DNA of 21,154 nt, taken from the NCBI GenBank assembly GCA_900770255.1, contig CAAGJN010000077.1, positions 1 to 21,154 of the forward strand. The letters are read 5' to 3'. A program made the position numbers and the translations under genes. Source of the DNA: Clostridia bacterium. Lineage in GTDB: Bacteria > Bacillota > Clostridia > Oscillospirales > Acutalibacteraceae. The notes beneath the pieces were generated by a model, which saw only the letters and a program-made list of their open reading frames with translations, did no database searches and had not been told where the DNA came from. Below, piece by piece: positions 20,274-21,154 of the stretch (position 1 is the stretch's first letter; each line of letters opens with the position of its first letter).

Positions 20274-21154
20274 ATGTACAGAGTAGGTGTTGATCTCGGC
20301 GGAACGAATATCGTTGCCGGCGTGCTCGATGAAAAGATGAATATAATCGGCAGAAGCAAGCTTAAGACCAACTGCCCGCGCGATGCCGAGGATATTCTTG
20401 AGGATGTTGCAAAGGCCGTTGAGGCCGCCGTTATAGATGCCGACATTACAATGAACGACGTTGTGAGCGTGGGCATCGGCACTCCAGGATCGGTCAACAA
20501 GAAGTCCGGCGTTATCGAATATGCTAACAATCTTGACTTCAACAACGTTCCCGCGCGTGATATGCTTGAGTCGAGGCTCAAAAAGACGATCTACCTTGAC
20601 AATGACGCAAACTGCGCCGCGCTCGGCGAAGCGAAGGCGGGCGTCGGAAAGGGAGTCAACAGCTTTGTCGCAATTACCCTCGGCACGGGCGTCGGCAGCG
20701 GCTTGGTTATCGACGGCAAGCTTGTCACCGGAGTCAACGACGCTGCAGGAGAGTGCGGCCACATGGTCATCGTCGCAGACGGCGAGCCCTGCACCTGCGG
20801 GCGCAGAGGCTGCTGGGAGAGCTACTCCTCCGCAACTGCGCTCATTCGCCAGACAAAGGACGCCATGCGCCACGATCCCTACACTGCCATGTGGGATATC
20901 GTAGGCAACAATATCAGCGCCGTAAACGGCAGAACTGCGTTTGACGCCATGCGCGCAGGCGATGAAACGGCAAAGAAGGTCGTCAACCAGTATATATTCT
21001 ATCTCGCGGTCGGCATCACTAACCTTGTCAATGCCCTCCAGCCCGACGTTATATGCATCGGCGGCGGCATCGGTCACGAGAAAGAGACTCTGCTCGTCCC
21101 GCTTCGCAAAATGGTTGAGCGCGAGAGATACAGCATCCATGCAAAGGTGCAGAC
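20274..21154 (+). CDS. glcK: ROK family glucokinase (3' end outside window)
   Basis: Phosphorylates glucose to glucose 6-phosphate with ATP. The first 293 residues are visible and the frame is open to the end of the window; ROK glucokinases are about 310-325 residues, so only a short tail is missing. The phosphate loop D-L-G-G-T-N is at residues 7-12 and the catalytic aspartate is Asp111 in D-N-D-A-N. The ROK zinc site is complete: His163 in E-C-G-H and Cys173, Cys175 and Cys180 in C-T-C-G-R-R-G-C-W-E. There is no N-terminal winged helix, so this is an enzyme, not a ROK repressor. GGAGG at 20259-20263 supports ATG 20274. It is probably cotranscribed with hprK. The product feeds the isomerase encoded at the other end of the window. 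Confidence 0.92.
   Translation, partial: MYRVGVDLGGTNIVAGVLDEKMNIIGRSKLKTNCPRDAEDILEDVAKAVEAAVIDADITMNDVVSVGIGTPGSVNKKSGVIEYANNLDFNNVPARDMLESRLKKTIYLDNDANCAALGEAKAGVGKGVNSFVAITLGTGVGSGLVIDGKLVTGVNDAAGECGHMVIVADGEPCTCGRRGCWESYSSATALIRQTKDAMRHDPYTAMWDIVGNNISAVNGRTAFDAMRAGDETAKKVVNQYIFYLAVGITNLVNALQPDVICIGGGIGHEKETLLVPLRKMVERERYSIHAKVQ

Noticed and set aside
20274..21154. Possibility that the ROK protein is a transcriptional repressor (NagC/XylR type).
   Set aside because: It begins directly with the D-L-G-G-T-N phosphate loop, has no DNA-binding domain, and keeps the catalytic aspartate and zinc site.

Overview
This 21 kb window looks like a chromosomal segment from a low-to-moderate GC anaerobic Firmicute of the class Clostridia, most likely in or near the Oscillospiraceae/Ruminococcaceae. 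I infer this from family content and gene order, not from a database search. Supporting signs are AGGAGG-type ribosome binding sites before almost every gene, near-consensus sigma-A promoters, HPr kinase, a Zn-ribbon L32, an EcfA1-EcfA2-EcfT-TruA cluster, a zinc-finger ClpE-type unfoldase and an NdoA-type MazF. All 22 genes I call are on the + strand, as expected for a leading-strand housekeeping region. There are no insertion sequences, phage genes, tRNAs, rRNAs or CRISPR arrays. The first gene (pgi) and the last (ROK glucokinase) are cut by the window edges.

Layout. 1-911: end of glucose-6-phosphate isomerase and a 138-residue P-loop protein of unknown role. 977-1823: a perfect sigma-A promoter, then yceD (DUF177) and rpmF. 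1824-2174: a 351-base gene-free stretch with a foldable multi-hairpin element, an intrinsic terminator, a weaker terminator-like hairpin and a hairpin inside the der ribosome binding region. 2175-7045: der, ruvC, ruvA, ruvB and glmM, tightly packed (ribosome assembly, Holliday junction processing, wall precursor synthesis). 7104-12552: a class I methyltransferase, ecfA1, ecfA2, ecfT, truA and a membrane-anchored DUF5711-type protein. 12575-16416: a very good promoter, a CvpA-like membrane protein, pgsA and a ClpE-type ATPase, closed by a terminator. 16451-19071: nnr (NAD(P)HX repair), a small lipoprotein with a TTG start, and a MazF endoribonuclease with no antitoxin beside it, closed by a strong terminator. 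19200-end: a promoter, hprK and glucokinase.

Functional links. The two ends carry glucose metabolism and its control (pgi; hprK with glcK). The middle holds DNA repair (ruvCAB), ribosome and RNA maturation (yceD, rpmF, der, truA) and vitamin or metal uptake (ECF module, with no S component here). It also covers envelope lipid (pgsA), proteostasis (ClpE-like) and metabolite repair (nnr).

Most of the window is ordinary housekeeping sequence. The best candidates for something undescribed are the structured rpmF-der spacer, the orphan mazF with an imperfect palindrome in its leader, the inverted repeat wrapped round the -10 of the yceD promoter, and the small P-loop protein after pgi. Start codons were revised where the ribosome binding site decided the matter: rpmF, ruvA, the methyltransferase, truA, the DUF5711 protein, pgsA, the lipoprotein and hprK.
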